Assembly (NCBI RefSeq): GCF_012863495.1
Contig: NZ_JAAVJL010000001.1
Coordinates: 2,724,001 to 2,788,000, forward strand
Direction of reading: 5' to 3'
From: Pseudanabaena yagii GIHE-NHR1
GTDB lineage: Bacteria; Cyanobacteriota; Cyanobacteriia; Pseudanabaenales; Pseudanabaenaceae
DNA: 64,000 bases
Part shown: in pieces, positions 1-8,768 of the stretch
Layout: each line of letters starts with the position of its first letter
How positions within the stretch are numbered: the first letter of the stretch is position 1
Notes under the pieces: generated by a model
Databases searched by the model: none
Seen by the model: the letters and a program-made list of their open reading frames with translations, nothing else
What the model was told of the DNA's origin: nothing
Translations under genes and position numbers: made by a program

Positions 1-2
1 CG

Positions 3-155
3 ATCAAACAAAAAATCGAAGCCCTACAAAAGGAAAATCGTCAATTGCATATCGAGCTACAAAGCCTCAGTTTCCGTCTATCGGGGCGTACTACCCGTCG
101 CTCTACGTCACAGCAACGTCTAGAGCTACCGAGAGTTGTACCTGCATTGGGCTAA
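3..155 (+). CDS. 3' end of a coiled-coil protein (partial)
   Basis: An open frame enters from the left edge and stops at a TAA ending at 155, giving the last 50 residues of a protein. The visible part begins with a charged heptad-like stretch (KIEALQKENRQLHIELQSL) that should form a coiled coil, followed by a basic, Ser/Thr/Arg-rich tail ending LPRVVPALG. No catalytic motif is visible and I do not recognise the family. The frame has no stop up to the window edge and is followed by two intergenic palindromes, which suits a gene end. The beginning of the gene lies outside the window. Confidence 0.5.
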   Translation: MKQKIEALQKENRQLHIELQSLSFRLSGRTTRRSTSQQRLELPRVVPALG

Positions 156-184
156 CTTGCAGCGCTTTGTGCTCAAAACCGAAT

Positions 185-237
185 CAAGAAAAAATTTTAA
201 AAGTGTGGCTGAGCCACACTTTTAAAATTTTTTCTTG
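185..237. repeat. Perfect 26-bp inverted repeat
   Basis: Arms 185-210 and 212-237 are exact reverse complements around one base. The stem is AT-rich at its base (AAAAAATTTTAAAA) with AGTGTGGCT at the tip. It lies just after the first partial gene and could terminate its transcript. Unlike most hairpins in this window it lacks the GC-NNN-GC apex. The rest of 156-660 holds the next palindrome and otherwise no gene I can support. Confidence 0.85.
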
Positions 238-285
238 GGTTCAGTAAATTAAGGTTTTTTTCCTCACCCTCAGCAGAGAAATAAA

Positions 286-348
286 AAAATCCCAGCCACC
301 AAAAGAGGTCAGTGCTTCGCACTGACCTCTTTTGGTGGCTGGGATTTT
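286..348. repeat. Perfect 30-bp hairpin, TTC apex
   Basis: Arms 286-315 and 319-348 are exact reverse complements closed by the triloop TTC, with the tip AGTGC-TTC-GCACT. It belongs to the intergenic hairpin family with a GC-NNN-GC apex seen throughout the window. The A-run and T-run at its base would suit a bidirectional terminator, but it sits about 310 bp upstream of the next plus-strand gene. Confidence 0.85.
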
Positions 349-660
349 GTACGGTAAAAAATCAAAATCACTTATGGGTGATATCAAGATGTCCTATGCA
401 AATGAACTGAAAATCTGAGGACTAGCGGCTAAAAGGTCACTAATAAAGGATATGTGCAGAAGTGAGCATAATTGCTGCTGACGACAAAGGACAACAAAAC
501 AATTGATAAGCGATGTGGCAAAAGATTAATAAGATTAACTTTTTCTGTAGAATTAACTTGCAAGGTTATAACTTTAAAAGTTTTTTGGCGATCGCGAAAA
601 AATTAAGCGTAATTAAAAGTAAGCAAGAGTTTTTAAGAATAAATTTGAGGAAAGCAAAGT

Positions 661-1239
661 ATGAGCACAACTAACGAAGGAAAAGCTGAAAGCACTAAGC
701 CAGAAAGCCCCAAAACTGAAGACAAGTCTCCTCGCGCTCCAAAAGCTAAGTCAGACAGTGAAACTACTGCAAAAACAGGTACTGTAGATATTTCAGCCTT
801 GGCAGTTAAAGAAGAGTCTAAGCCTGTGGTTTCATCAATCGAACAAAAGGGATCATTAATCGTGACGGAAACTCTTAAGCATTATGGCGATCGCCCCATT
901 GTTGATGGCGGCTTTCGTGCCTTTGAATATTTTAATAGCTCTGGCGAACGCCCCATCGAAGCTAGCAAGCTCGTGGTTAGCAGCACCTATACCACGATGG
1001 GTGGTGTGCGCCCCATCACCAATAGTGGTGTTCATGTAACTAGTACATTTATGTCCTCTGGCGAACGTCCTATCGTTGAAGATGGCTTTGTAATTGTTGA
1101 GAAATTTTATATTGCTGGCGAACGTCCTGTTGGTTCCGCAGGTTTGGTTGTGAGTGACACCTATTCCCAAATGGGTGGTACTAGACCTGTGGCTTCTAAT
1201 GCGATCGACAATGCAGGATTGATGGGATACATCGACTAA
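661..1239 (+). CDS. GERPI-repeat protein, unknown function
   Basis: 192 aa. Residues 1-60 are a low-complexity Lys/Ser/Glu/Pro-rich tail, probably disordered. From about residue 64 there are six degenerate units of about 22 residues, each carrying a Gly-(Glu/Asp/Val/Thr)-Arg-Pro-(Ile/Val) core: GDRPI, GERPI, GVRPI, GERPI, GERPV, GTRPV. Each core is followed by an alternating hydrophobic stretch such as GFRAFEYF or LVVSSTYTTM, suggesting a beta-strand repeat. No signal peptide or membrane segment is visible. AGGAAAGC precedes the ATG. A strong intrinsic terminator follows at 1251-1287, so it is likely monocistronic. I do not recognise a characterised family. Confidence 0.8.
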   Translation: MSTTNEGKAESTKPESPKTEDKSPRAPKAKSDSETTAKTGTVDISALAVKEESKPVVSSIEQKGSLIVTETLKHYGDRPIVDGGFRAFEYFNSSGERPIEASKLVVSSTYTTMGGVRPITNSGVHVTSTFMSSGERPIVEDGFVIVEKFYIAGERPVGSAGLVVSDTYSQMGGTRPVASNAIDNAGLMGYID

Positions 1240-1250
1240 TTGTTGAAACA

Positions 1251-1287
1251 CTTAAAAAGCAGCACTCAATAGGTGCTGCTTTTTAAG
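1251..1287 (+). terminator. Intrinsic terminator after repeat-protein gene
   Basis: A 15-bp perfect stem (CTTAAAAAGCAGCAC, 1251-1265, with its complement at 1273-1287) encloses a 7-nt loop, and the 3' arm carries a T-run. It starts 12 bp after the stop codon at 1239. Confidence 0.85.
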
Positions 1288-1321
1288 TATTGATTTCATT
1301 TTCGTGATTTTTTAAAGTCTG

Positions 1322-2011
1322 ATGGATACAACACTGACCACGTTAAGAGATAAGTTATTTTCAGGTAAAGAGTCGAGTCAATTACCTGCGATCGCTGAAT
1401 TAGCAAATTCTGGAGAAGATGGTTTGCTAATACTAGATGAGTTTATTCAATCCCGTAAAGCGGCTAATACTGAGGTGACATGGATCGATGGCAAAATCCA
1501 TCAAACCCTCTTGAAAAGTGATTTGCCCAAAGCGATCGAATTAGCGCAAACTCATTATCCTCAAGGTGTGGTAGCTCTACATTCAGAAAAAGGGATTGAT
1601 TATCAACCAATTCAAAATTTATTAGCGCAGCAGGACTTTGAAGAAGCTGATCGCTTAACTAGCAAGAAACTATGTGAGGCAGCAGGTGAAGCAGCCTTAG
1701 AACGCGGTTGGCTATATTTTACTGAGGCTCAATTAATTCCTATTAGTGACTTGCGGACAATTAATCAACTTTGGCTAGTATATTCCGAAGGTAAGTTTGG
1801 CTTTTCAGTCCAGCGCAAGATCTGGCTAGGGCTTGGTAAGGGATGGGAAAAGTTTTGGTTGAAAATTGGCTGGAAAAAAGATGGCTCCTTTACCCGCTAT
1901 CCCAATGAGTTTATTTGGAGTCTTGATGCCCCAAGAGGACATTTGCCGCTTTCTAATCAATTGCGCGGCAATAAAACGATGCAGGCAATTTTTTCGCATC
2001 CTGCATGGTAA
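1322..2011 (+). CDS. gun4: GUN4 family Mg-chelatase regulator
   Basis: 229 aa, close to the usual cyanobacterial Gun4 length. GUN4 binds protoporphyrin IX and Mg-protoporphyrin IX and stimulates magnesium chelatase at the first committed step of chlorophyll synthesis. Residues 1-80 are the helical N-terminal bundle. The GUN4 core starts near residue 93 with DYQPIQNLL and EADRLT, followed by the hallmark stretches FGFSVQRKIW, KIGWKKDG, RYPNEFIWSLDAP and GHLPLSNQLRG that line the porphyrin pocket. The gene is convergent with the CHAT protein gene. A hairpin beginning at 2005 includes its last codons. Confidence 0.93.
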   Translation: MDTTLTTLRDKLFSGKESSQLPAIAELANSGEDGLLILDEFIQSRKAANTEVTWIDGKIHQTLLKSDLPKAIELAQTHYPQGVVALHSEKGIDYQPIQNLLAQQDFEEADRLTSKKLCEAAGEAALERGWLYFTEAQLIPISDLRTINQLWLVYSEGKFGFSVQRKIWLGLGKGWEKFWLKIGWKKDGSFTRYPNEFIWSLDAPRGHLPLSNQLRGNKTMQAIFSHPAW

Positions 2012-2057
2012 TTAGATGAGTTGCGGCGCTTCGCGCCGCAACTCATCTAATTACCAT
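2005..2057. terminator. Hairpin joining gun4 and CHAT gene ends
   Basis: Arms 2005-2029 and 2033-2057 are 25-bp perfect complements with a TTC triloop and a GGCGC-TTC-GCGCC tip. Both convergent genes stop inside it: the gun4 TAA at 2009-2011 and the CHAT gene TAG read from 2047-2049. Each gene therefore ends with the same bases, ATGGTAATTAG, on its own strand. It probably acts as a bidirectional terminator. Confidence 0.85.
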
Positions 2058-4950
2058 TGCCAATCAGAATGAAGGCAGCCCAGAAATAAGGATGTTGAAA
2101 TTCAGGTTGCTTTGATTGCAGTAGGCTGAGCTGGGCTTCACGCAAAGAATTAATGATGTTAGTGCCCTTGTGTAACTGCGTATAAAAACTACCCATCAGT
2201 GATTGTGTCCCCTGATCGCTCACCGTCCAAAGCGAGGCGATCGCTGCCCTTGCACCTGTACGTTGAATTTGGTAGCCAAAACCAAGAATCTCTTCGCCAC
2301 TGCCGACCACACCACCGAGGGCAGTCTGACAAGCGCTAAGAACTACTAATTGCGTATTCGGTAACTTCCATTCACGTAACTCCCGTAAATTAAGGCGATC
2401 GCCATTGCCCATCAGCACAAAGGAGTCTTCAGGTGTCCCACTCACAAAAGCGGCATGGGTTGCTAAATGGATAATGTTGTATTCTCCAAATTGGGCAACG
2501 GTGGCATTGCGATTGAAAAAGGTATCGAATAATTTGGTTGTATTAGGGAAAGTCTCCGCAATTTTGTTAATTTCTTTGCCTGCGAAGGGTAATCCTGTAA
2601 ATGAGAACTGCTCACTACCAATCGAGAATTTGAAATCACCCTGAGTAAAGGCAGCTGCGATCGCTTTTAGTGGGAGTTTAACAGTAGTTTGCAAGTCTAA
2701 AAATCCAGAGGCAGTCAAGTAATTAAAGCGATATTTCTCAATGAGCCATTGCTTCCCATCATAGAGTGCTGCAAGGGGAATATAACGCATTTGTCCATCT
2801 GGAGCATAGAGAAGTAGCTCAATATTAGCTGCTTTGAGATCAGCCTCAATTGGTTTAATTAGATATTTATAAAGTTGGGCTGAGGATTCCTTAACATCAC
2901 TAGAACTAGAGTCTTGCAAGTCAGACCGAAAGCTTTGCAACAACTTAGTAAAGTCTTGTTGTTGAATGCTAATGGAACGGAGAATTGGCGCAGATTTGGC
3001 AGGGAGAAGCACTAAGAACAGTCGGTCTTCAAATAGTAGTGGATAGAACATTGCTGCTCGATCACCAAATTTCTGCACATTTGCTAATAGAGATTTTGAA
3101 CTAGCTAGATTTGCTTCCTGTTGAGATGAAATCTGTTGGATTTGAGTAGCTAAGGGTGAGCCATTGATCAATGATTTGAGATCACTATTGATTACTGCTT
3201 GCTCAGGAGCAAAAAGTGTAATTCCCGACGAAGTGCGCTCATTTCCTTTCACATCACGTAGATAGTCTTGCAGCTCTTGCACTTTTAAGAGATCGAGGAT
3301 TTGAATTGCCTCATTAATACGCCCCTGCTGTAGGAGGAGTTTGGCAAGATTGCGATAAGTATAGGAAACACTTTGTTTGTAAGCAGAACGGTCTTCACGA
3401 GGCAGCATTCTGATCGATTGACGAATCGATTCGCGTACATTTACTGATTGCTTGAGAAAAGCGATCGCACTATCGATTTGTTTCTGTTGTGCTAATAAAT
3501 CACCAATATTCGCGAGTATCACTGATTCTGTACTAGGATCGCGCACTTCTCTGGCAATATTTAAAGCTTTTTGATAAGCATTGATGGCTTCCAGTTGCTT
3601 ACTATTGTTGGCATAGGCACGACCAAGATTACTCAAGGCAACACCAATGCCTGCGCGATCGCCAACCTTCTCGTATTGACTGAGAGCCTGCTGATGAAAT
3701 GAAATTGCCTGTTCTGTCTGTCCTAACCGAGTGTAGGTACTACCAATATTGTCTAGGGTGATGCCAATTCCTAAATCATTACCAATATCTTGATAGATGT
3801 TTCTTGCCTTTTGAAAGAAAGCGATCGCCTCTTTATATTTGCCACTGTTGCTATAGAGTTGTGCCAGATTATTGAGATTATTTGCCTGTCCTGCTTTGAC
3901 GGTTACATCATTGTTAGCAGTGTCACCCACAGTAGCTCGCACCGACAGCCCACGACTAGTGAGAGTTGGATTGCTATTGTCCTCACCAAGAACATCATGG
4001 AGTAGTTCAATTTCTGTTTTTTTTAATCCCGCTACATCATTTGTTGTGAGTTTAAAGTAGATCTTGGTTGCTTGATCGGCAAAATCTAAGGCACGACGCT
4101 TTTGTCCCAAACTAAAATATAGAGCGCTTAAATTATTGAGAATCGCCGCCTCATCGCCACGATAACAACAGAGTGTGCGAACTAGGGCGAGAGCCTGCTC
4201 ATAGGACTCTAAAGCCTGCTGGTATTGGGTTTGGTTAGCATAGATTACGCCAATATTATTTAAGGTTTGTACCCTGCCGATGATATCGTTGCGCTCAATG
4301 GCAATCGGTAGCATTTGCTGATAACTTGCCAATGCACGATCGTATTGGGCAGATTTAAAATAAATCGAAGCCATGCGTGCTAGTGTCACGCTCTCACTGG
4401 TTTGTAAGGATTCGCGATCGCCTTTTTTCGCTTTTAAGCGATCGCGAAAAATATCAAGCGCATGTTGATAGATGGGTAAGGCTTGGTCATATTGGCGTTG
4501 CTTGTCATGGACATCGGCAATATATTGCAAGGTGTAGCCAATATCCACAGGATCGCCGTCGGGAGACTTTGCAATTTCCTTGGCAATTTTCAAGGCTTGC
4601 TGGAAATAGGGCATCGCCTTGTCATACTGACCCGTCGTTAAATAGACATCTCCTAAAACGTTTAACGTGTCACGCTCTCCCCCTGTGGCATTCCATTTGC
4701 GAAATAGTTCTAGTGCTTTTTGCAGATCCGCGATCGCTCCTTGTGGGTCGGCTTTTTGTAAGCGATCATATCCCGATTGTTTGAGGTAAACCGCCTCCGT
4801 AATTTGCTGTTTTCGCAGTTCATCAGAACTATTAGAGCTTTGGGCGATCGCCTTTAACCCAAGTAATTCTAATTTTGGTGTTACTGCAATAGGCATACCC
4901 ACAGCCGTTAGCAATATTCCTAAAACCGCAAAATTACGAACTAAGCGCAT
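2047..4950 (-). CDS. Secreted TPR-CHAT domain protein
   Basis: 967 aa from the ATG at 4950. That start is chosen over the longer frame to 4995 because GGAGGT lies 5 bp upstream and the product then opens with a signal peptide (MRLVRNFAVLGILLTAVG). The middle holds about ten tetratricopeptide repeats, recognisable as YDKAMPYFQQALKIAKE-type helices. The C-terminal third is a CHAT domain, a caspase-like protease fold, with the expected His (HLATHAAF, about residue 829) and Cys (LSACQTALGG, about 872) dyad. Such proteins are common in filamentous cyanobacteria; the substrate is unknown. It is convergent with gun4, and the TIGR03643 gene lies upstream on the same strand. Confidence 0.9.
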   Translation of the reverse strand: MRLVRNFAVLGILLTAVGMPIAVTPKLELLGLKAIAQSSNSSDELRKQQITEAVYLKQSGYDRLQKADPQGAIADLQKALELFRKWNATGGERDTLNVLGDVYLTTGQYDKAMPYFQQALKIAKEIAKSPDGDPVDIGYTLQYIADVHDKQRQYDQALPIYQHALDIFRDRLKAKKGDRESLQTSESVTLARMASIYFKSAQYDRALASYQQMLPIAIERNDIIGRVQTLNNIGVIYANQTQYQQALESYEQALALVRTLCCYRGDEAAILNNLSALYFSLGQKRRALDFADQATKIYFKLTTNDVAGLKKTEIELLHDVLGEDNSNPTLTSRGLSVRATVGDTANNDVTVKAGQANNLNNLAQLYSNSGKYKEAIAFFQKARNIYQDIGNDLGIGITLDNIGSTYTRLGQTEQAISFHQQALSQYEKVGDRAGIGVALSNLGRAYANNSKQLEAINAYQKALNIAREVRDPSTESVILANIGDLLAQQKQIDSAIAFLKQSVNVRESIRQSIRMLPREDRSAYKQSVSYTYRNLAKLLLQQGRINEAIQILDLLKVQELQDYLRDVKGNERTSSGITLFAPEQAVINSDLKSLINGSPLATQIQQISSQQEANLASSKSLLANVQKFGDRAAMFYPLLFEDRLFLVLLPAKSAPILRSISIQQQDFTKLLQSFRSDLQDSSSSDVKESSAQLYKYLIKPIEADLKAANIELLLYAPDGQMRYIPLAALYDGKQWLIEKYRFNYLTASGFLDLQTTVKLPLKAIAAAFTQGDFKFSIGSEQFSFTGLPFAGKEINKIAETFPNTTKLFDTFFNRNATVAQFGEYNIIHLATHAAFVSGTPEDSFVLMGNGDRLNLRELREWKLPNTQLVVLSACQTALGGVVGSGEEILGFGYQIQRTGARAAIASLWTVSDQGTQSLMGSFYTQLHKGTNIINSLREAQLSLLQSKQPEFQHPYFWAAFILIGNGN

Positions 4951-5003
4951 AGTTACCTCCCTAGAGATGCTAAAAATAATTCTGCCCAAGGGCAAAAGAT
5001 TAG

Positions 5004-5276
5004 TTAGCGAGACTTGAATTTATCTTGTTGACTACAGCGAAATCTTTGCGCCTCAGAGGTCTTTGCGTGTTTAGTTTTGCGACCGCTTACCCTTTCTCGC
5101 CACATCAGAAATGATGAGCGTTTCATTGACTTACGCATGATTTTAATCACTTCAGCCTCAGAAATGCCAAATTGGTCGTAAATCGTATCAAAGCTGGTGC
5201 GGTCTTCCCATGCCATTTCTACAATGCGATCAAGATCAGCCGCAGTGATGGCTTCTTTGTTCTGCTGTTTATCCAT
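5004..5276 (-). CDS. TIGR03643 family small protein
   Basis: 90 aa from the ATG at 5276. The frame stays open to 5456, but the upstream part translates the palindrome and would overlap lepB, so the internal Met (MDKQQNKEAI) is the better start. The core reads MAWEDRTSFDTIYDQFG, EAEVIKIMRK and RVSGRKTKHA, which matches my memory of the conserved TIGR03643 family of helical, basic proteins of unknown function. The EAEVIKIMRKSMK segment resembles a helix-turn-helix. It lies downstream of lepB on the same strand, separated by a hairpin. Confidence 0.8.
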   Translation of the reverse strand: MDKQQNKEAITAADLDRIVEMAWEDRTSFDTIYDQFGISEAEVIKIMRKSMKRSSFLMWRERVSGRKTKHAKTSEAQRFRCSQQDKFKSR

Positions 5277-5368
5277 ACATCTATCTAAAGTTTTTGCCAA
5301 AAACACTCTGCATGCAAGCTGCATCGATTGCGATGCAGTAAGTAGTTGAGCATAATTAAAACCCAAAG

Positions 5369-5411
5369 CCAAAAACTGTGGCGGGCGTGCAGCGTGTGCC
5401 ACAGTTTTTGG
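5369..5411. repeat. Imperfect palindrome after lepB
   Basis: A 14-bp perfect stem (5369-5382 with 5398-5411, CCAAAAACTGTGGC) encloses a 15-nt GC-rich loop. It lies between the lepB stop and the TIGR03643 start on the same strand, so it could attenuate read-through or separate the two transcripts. Confidence 0.7.
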
Positions 5412-5452
5412 GATTTTATATTTAATTGCGCTTAGATACTTACAGATTATTC

Positions 5453-6058
5453 TCATTTATCGATATTACCAAAATGATCAATCGGCCAGAAGCGAAAAGC
5501 TGCCTTACCAATGATGTTTTGCTGCGGTACAAAACCCCAAATATGCCCATCACAACTATTATTGCGATTATCACCTAGGGCAAAGTAGGCATGAGCAGGG
5601 ACGGTTATTGGTGGCAACTCATATTCAGGAGCTTTCGCTAAATATGGCTCCGATAAAGGCTGACCATTGATATAGGTAGTGCCATCCTTGATCTCGACAC
5701 GATCGCCAGGTAAACCAATCACGCGCTTAATCAATGAGCTTTTTTGCTTCTCAGCAGATAGACCACAACCTTTTACGACTGCCTCATTTGGCTCAAATAC
5801 GATGATGTCATAGCGTTTTGGCGTTTGAAAACGATAACTGAGTTTGTCCACCATTACGCGATCGTAATTTTGCAAAGTTGGCTCCATCGAACCCGATGGC
5901 GGCAAGTAGTAGGCTTGCGCGATCGTGACCCGAAATCCAAATGCTAAGGCAACCGTTAAGCCTAAGGTTTGAGCAGTTTCCTTCCAAAAGCTAGATGCCT
6001 TTGATTTTTTACCTTGATTAGGCTTCTTGGATTTATGTGGTTGTGATGGTTTGGTCAT
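5453..6058 (-). CDS. lepB: Signal peptidase I
   Basis: 201 aa. This membrane-anchored serine protease removes signal peptides from exported proteins. A Lys/Pro-rich cytoplasmic tail (1-26) precedes one membrane helix (about 30-48). The catalytic Ser57 sits in PSGSMEPTL and the general base Lys111 in LIKRVIGLPGD. The later conserved box LGDNRNNSCDGHIWG is also present. The length is normal for the cyanobacterial single-helix type. The gene is followed on the same strand by a hairpin and the TIGR03643 gene. Confidence 0.95.
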   Translation of the reverse strand: MTKPSQPHKSKKPNQGKKSKASSFWKETAQTLGLTVALAFGFRVTIAQAYYLPPSGSMEPTLQNYDRVMVDKLSYRFQTPKRYDIIVFEPNEAVVKGCGLSAEKQKSSLIKRVIGLPGDRVEIKDGTTYINGQPLSEPYLAKAPEYELPPITVPAHAYFALGDNRNNSCDGHIWGFVPQQNIIGKAAFRFWPIDHFGNIDK

Positions 6059-6103
6059 AGAAATTTATTGATTCTTGAGCTTATCGCTAGTTAAGACATT
6101 AAA

Positions 6104-6150
6104 AAACTAGAGAGAGTTGCAGTGCAAAGCACCGCAACTCTCTCTAGTTT
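6104..6150. repeat. Hairpin with AAA apex upstream of lepB
   Basis: Arms 6104-6125 and 6129-6150 pair at 21 of 22 positions (A6121 opposes C6133), with the tip GTGC-AAA-GCAC. It lies between two minus-strand genes, 17 bp beyond the stop of the upstream coiled-coil/DUF2325-like gene, and fits a terminator for that gene. Confidence 0.8.
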
Positions 6151-6167
6151 ATAAAGAACCTAATTTT

Positions 6168-7199
6168 TTATCCTTGTTTCCAATGGCGTGCTAACTGTTT
6201 TGCCTTTAGTCCCGATTCGATTACTTCTAATAGTCTTGTCATACCCGTTGTATTCACAATTTCATAGGTCTTATTTGCTCGACGACAAGCCTCGATCGCT
6301 CTTTCCGTGAGAGAGTGGCTTGCGTAACCCGTCACGATAATAATTAAATCTCCACCTGCAATTTGACTCTCACCCTGCGCGGCAAGCTGTAACCCATCCT
6401 GCTCGGTGTACCACATTAAATTAATTGCCGAATCGCGCAATCGATTTTTTACAGCCGTTTGTAAGCGATCGTGTCCTCCAAAGACTAAAACCTTGCCACT
6501 GAGGTCGGTATATAAAGCAGGGCGTTTCTCAGTCTTACGGTGTCTCGCACTAGGTTGCACATCAGGAGCGCGATCCACACGGGAGCGATTTTCAAGAGCC
6601 TTATTGTAAATAAAGGTAAGTGTCTGTTCATGGCTACCTCGCAAACGGGCGACTGGACCTTCTTCACTGTGGGAATTTATTTGATTGATCAGGGCTTCTA
6701 CTACTTCTTCAAGTGCACCGATCGCTTTTAAGTCATTGGCATATCCCCTCACTGCGATCGAAGCATCCGTAGCGCTAAAGAAATCATGTTGTTCTTCGAT
6801 CATCTCTAAGAGATCGGCCTTTAATTCACGTCGCCATTGAGCCGTTTGTTCCGTTATTCGCTCGTCTAGTAGTCTTTCTTCACTCAAGATCAACTGGCGA
6901 TCAGCGAGTTGAGCTGCTAGGGTAGGCGCTTCTGCAATTTCTTGTCGAATATCCGCCGCTTTTTTTTCTAGTCTTAGTTTTGTCTCACTGTCTGGGTTTC
7001 CACCTTCACGGTTGTATTCCTCTAGCATCTGCTCAACTTTTGCCAACAATGGTTTCAACCGTCCTTCAATTTGAGCTACTGCTTCTTGAATTTGGCGCTC
7101 GCGTTGTTGTTGCAGTCGATTTTGTTCTAACTCCACCTTTGCCATTGTTAGCAAATCGCTAACCGAAGCTTCCAGCTCATCTAATTCAGAAATATGCAT
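6168..7199 (-). CDS. Coiled-coil protein with DUF2325-like C-terminus
   Basis: 343 aa. Residues 1-150 are almost entirely charged helix (MAKVELEQNRLQQQRERQIQEA...), a long coiled coil. After a basic linker, residues 230-340 form an alpha/beta domain starting KVLVFGGHDRLQTAVKNRL with a later GGDLIIIVTGYASHSL and ANKTYEIVNTTGMTRLLEVI. That pattern resembles DUF2325, a small Rossmann-like domain of unknown function. No membrane segment or catalytic motif is visible. It is divergent from deoC. The family assignment comes from motif memory only. Confidence 0.65.
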   Translation of the reverse strand: MHISELDELEASVSDLLTMAKVELEQNRLQQQRERQIQEAVAQIEGRLKPLLAKVEQMLEEYNREGGNPDSETKLRLEKKAADIRQEIAEAPTLAAQLADRQLILSEERLLDERITEQTAQWRRELKADLLEMIEEQHDFFSATDASIAVRGYANDLKAIGALEEVVEALINQINSHSEEGPVARLRGSHEQTLTFIYNKALENRSRVDRAPDVQPSARHRKTEKRPALYTDLSGKVLVFGGHDRLQTAVKNRLRDSAINLMWYTEQDGLQLAAQGESQIAGGDLIIIVTGYASHSLTERAIEACRRANKTYEIVNTTGMTRLLEVIESGLKAKQLARHWKQG

Positions 7200-7331
7200 A
7201 TTTGCTTAATATTTATTAGTATTTGCTTAGATTTAATATATCGAGAATAAGTCGAGAGAAATGACTCTGAATAAGTAATTATAAGAAGTTATCGCCACTA
7301 AACTCCAATGTAACCTCTTGCTCGCCTAAGT

Positions 7332-8000
7332 GTGTATAGTTTTATGCTGCCAAAAGATATTGATCTCTCTTCATATATTGATTACGCCCTTTTAGATCCC
7401 GCCGCTAGCGATGAGCAGGTAGACTATGCTTGTGAACAAGCTGATCGCTTTAGTTTTGCTAGCCTCTGTGTATACCCTTGTAATGTCAAGCGTGCAACGG
7501 AGCGGTTACTTAAAAGCAAAGTAGAGATTTGTACAGTTATTGGTTTTCCCAGTGGGGCAACCACATCAAATGTAAAGCTTTATGAAGCTATGGAGGCTGT
7601 AGAGAATGGGGCGACGGAACTGGACGTGGTGATCAATTTCGGTTGGCTCAAAACTGGACAGACTAATTTGTTGCATCAAGATATTGCTCAAATCTGCGAA
7701 GAATCAGGTAAACCCGTTAAAGCTATCTTGGAATTAAGTTTGCTCACTCCCGATGAGCAAGAACTCGCTGCTGAAGTCTGTATGGATGCAGGGGTTGCCT
7801 TCCTGAAAACGGGTACAGGCTGGGCTGGAGGCGCAACTGTGGAAATGGTGAAATTCCTCAAGGAGATCTCACGGGGCAAGGTTGGGGTTAAGGCTTCTGG
7901 GGGCATTCGTACTAGAGAACAAGCGATCGCCTTACTCAATGCTGGCGCTAACCGTTTAGGTACATCCCATGGCACAGCGATCGCCCGCGAAAAAAATTGA
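7332..8000 (+). CDS. deoC: Deoxyribose-phosphate aldolase
   Basis: 222 aa TIM-barrel aldolase that splits 2-deoxy-D-ribose 5-phosphate into glyceraldehyde 3-phosphate and acetaldehyde in deoxynucleoside salvage. The Schiff-base Lys159 is in FLKTGTGW, the second active lysine, Lys187, in GVKASGG, and the catalytic Asp98 in ELDVVIN. The phosphate-binding end GTSHG is intact. An alternative start is the Met at residue 5 (7344). It is divergent from the coiled-coil gene and no other nucleoside-salvage gene is adjacent. A perfect hairpin follows. Confidence 0.93.
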   Translation: MYSFMLPKDIDLSSYIDYALLDPAASDEQVDYACEQADRFSFASLCVYPCNVKRATERLLKSKVEICTVIGFPSGATTSNVKLYEAMEAVENGATELDVVINFGWLKTGQTNLLHQDIAQICEESGKPVKAILELSLLTPDEQELAAEVCMDAGVAFLKTGTGWAGGATVEMVKFLKEISRGKVGVKASGGIRTREQAIALLNAGANRLGTSHGTAIAREKN

Positions 8001-8011
8001 TTCTATAGCAA

Positions 8012-8066
8012 AAAAAACAAAACACAAGTGGCAGCGCTTCGCGCTGCCACTTGTGTTTTGTTTTTT
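8012..8066. terminator. Perfect 26-bp hairpin after deoC
   Basis: Arms 8012-8037 and 8041-8066 are exact complements with TTC at the apex (GGCAGCGC-TTC-GCGCTGCC) and a T-rich 3' base, so it should work as a deoC terminator. An outer inverted pair, TATAGCAAAAAAA near 8005 and TTTTTTTTGCTACA near 8088, gives it a nested, miniature-element appearance. Confidence 0.85.
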
Positions 8067-8213
8067 AATTTGTCCTGTCTATCTATTTTTTTTGCTACAG
8101 AGAGTCAAGTAATCTATCCCATCTTTTTATACGAATCCTAAAAGATTTAGGTGTAATTTTAATTTGTAAATCGGGAAGCATACAATAAAGTTGTCAACAT
8201 CAAAATTGAAGCT

Positions 8214-8723
8214 GTGCTACCGACTCTTGATGTTAAATGTGCATATTCGATGTGTCTGGGAGCAGTAATTACCCTGACAGGCGTTAACCTATGGCAAAGA
8301 TTAGCTCCATCACCAAATCGTGAGCTTCCCGAAAATCCCGAAATATCCAAAATCATTATTCCCCCGCTACCGACAACCTTTGCTCGCCCAAACCTCAACG
8401 ATGGCGAAAATATAGGCAGTCTCCGAGTTGGCAACCGTACCGATCGCTCTGTCCGAATTGTTTTGCTTTCACGAATTACTTCTCAAAATGAGTGGCATGC
8501 GATCGAACCTCTCAATTGGGACTTTGCCCCAAATGAGGGTGGTAAAGAAGGCTTATTGTTATCTCTGCCCAATTACAAAGTGCTGATTGGTAAAGGTGAT
8601 GTAATTTTTGCCTTTGCTACAGATGGTTCCCGCACTTACTGGGGACCAAATATTGTTGGTGAAACCGATGCTCCATTTTGGGATAGTCAAAACAAAGAAT
8701 GGAGTATGGTCTTACAACCATAA
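8214..8723 (+). CDS. Conserved hypothetical protein, N-terminal anchor
   Basis: 169 aa from a GTG at 8214; an in-frame ATG at 8250 is a possible alternative and neither has a strong ribosome-binding site. Residues 8-28 are hydrophobic (CLGAVITLTGVNLW), a single anchor or signal. The rest looks like a small beta-rich domain with SLRVGNRTDRSVRIVLL, LNWDFAPNEGG and APFWDSQNKEWSMVL. I do not know a function. It is convergent with the gene at 8765-9862, and the two stop codons lie in opposite arms of one hairpin. Confidence 0.7.
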   Translation: MLPTLDVKCAYSMCLGAVITLTGVNLWQRLAPSPNRELPENPEISKIIIPPLPTTFARPNLNDGENIGSLRVGNRTDRSVRIVLLSRITSQNEWHAIEPLNWDFAPNEGGKEGLLLSLPNYKVLIGKGDVIFAFATDGSRTYWGPNIVGETDAPFWDSQNKEWSMVLQP

Positions 8724-8768
8724 GTAAAAAAGAACCTCTCACTTAGTGAGAGGTTCTTTTTTACTTAT
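8720..8768. terminator. Bidirectional terminator shared by two stops
   Basis: Arms 8720-8742 and 8746-8768 are 23-bp perfect complements around TTA. A-rich and T-rich flanks serve both directions. The plus-strand stop TAA (8721-8723) and the minus-strand stop (read from 8765-8767) occupy mirror-image positions in the stem. Confidence 0.9.

Noticed and set aside
856-1251. 131-aa minus-strand frame opposite the GERPI-repeat gene
   Set aside because: It is a mirror of the repeat gene, with composition (His/Thr-rich) unlike a real protein and no ribosome-binding site.
5277-5456. 60-residue N-terminal extension of the TIGR03643 gene
   Set aside because: It translates the palindrome at 5369-5411 and overlaps lepB; the family starts at the internal Met.
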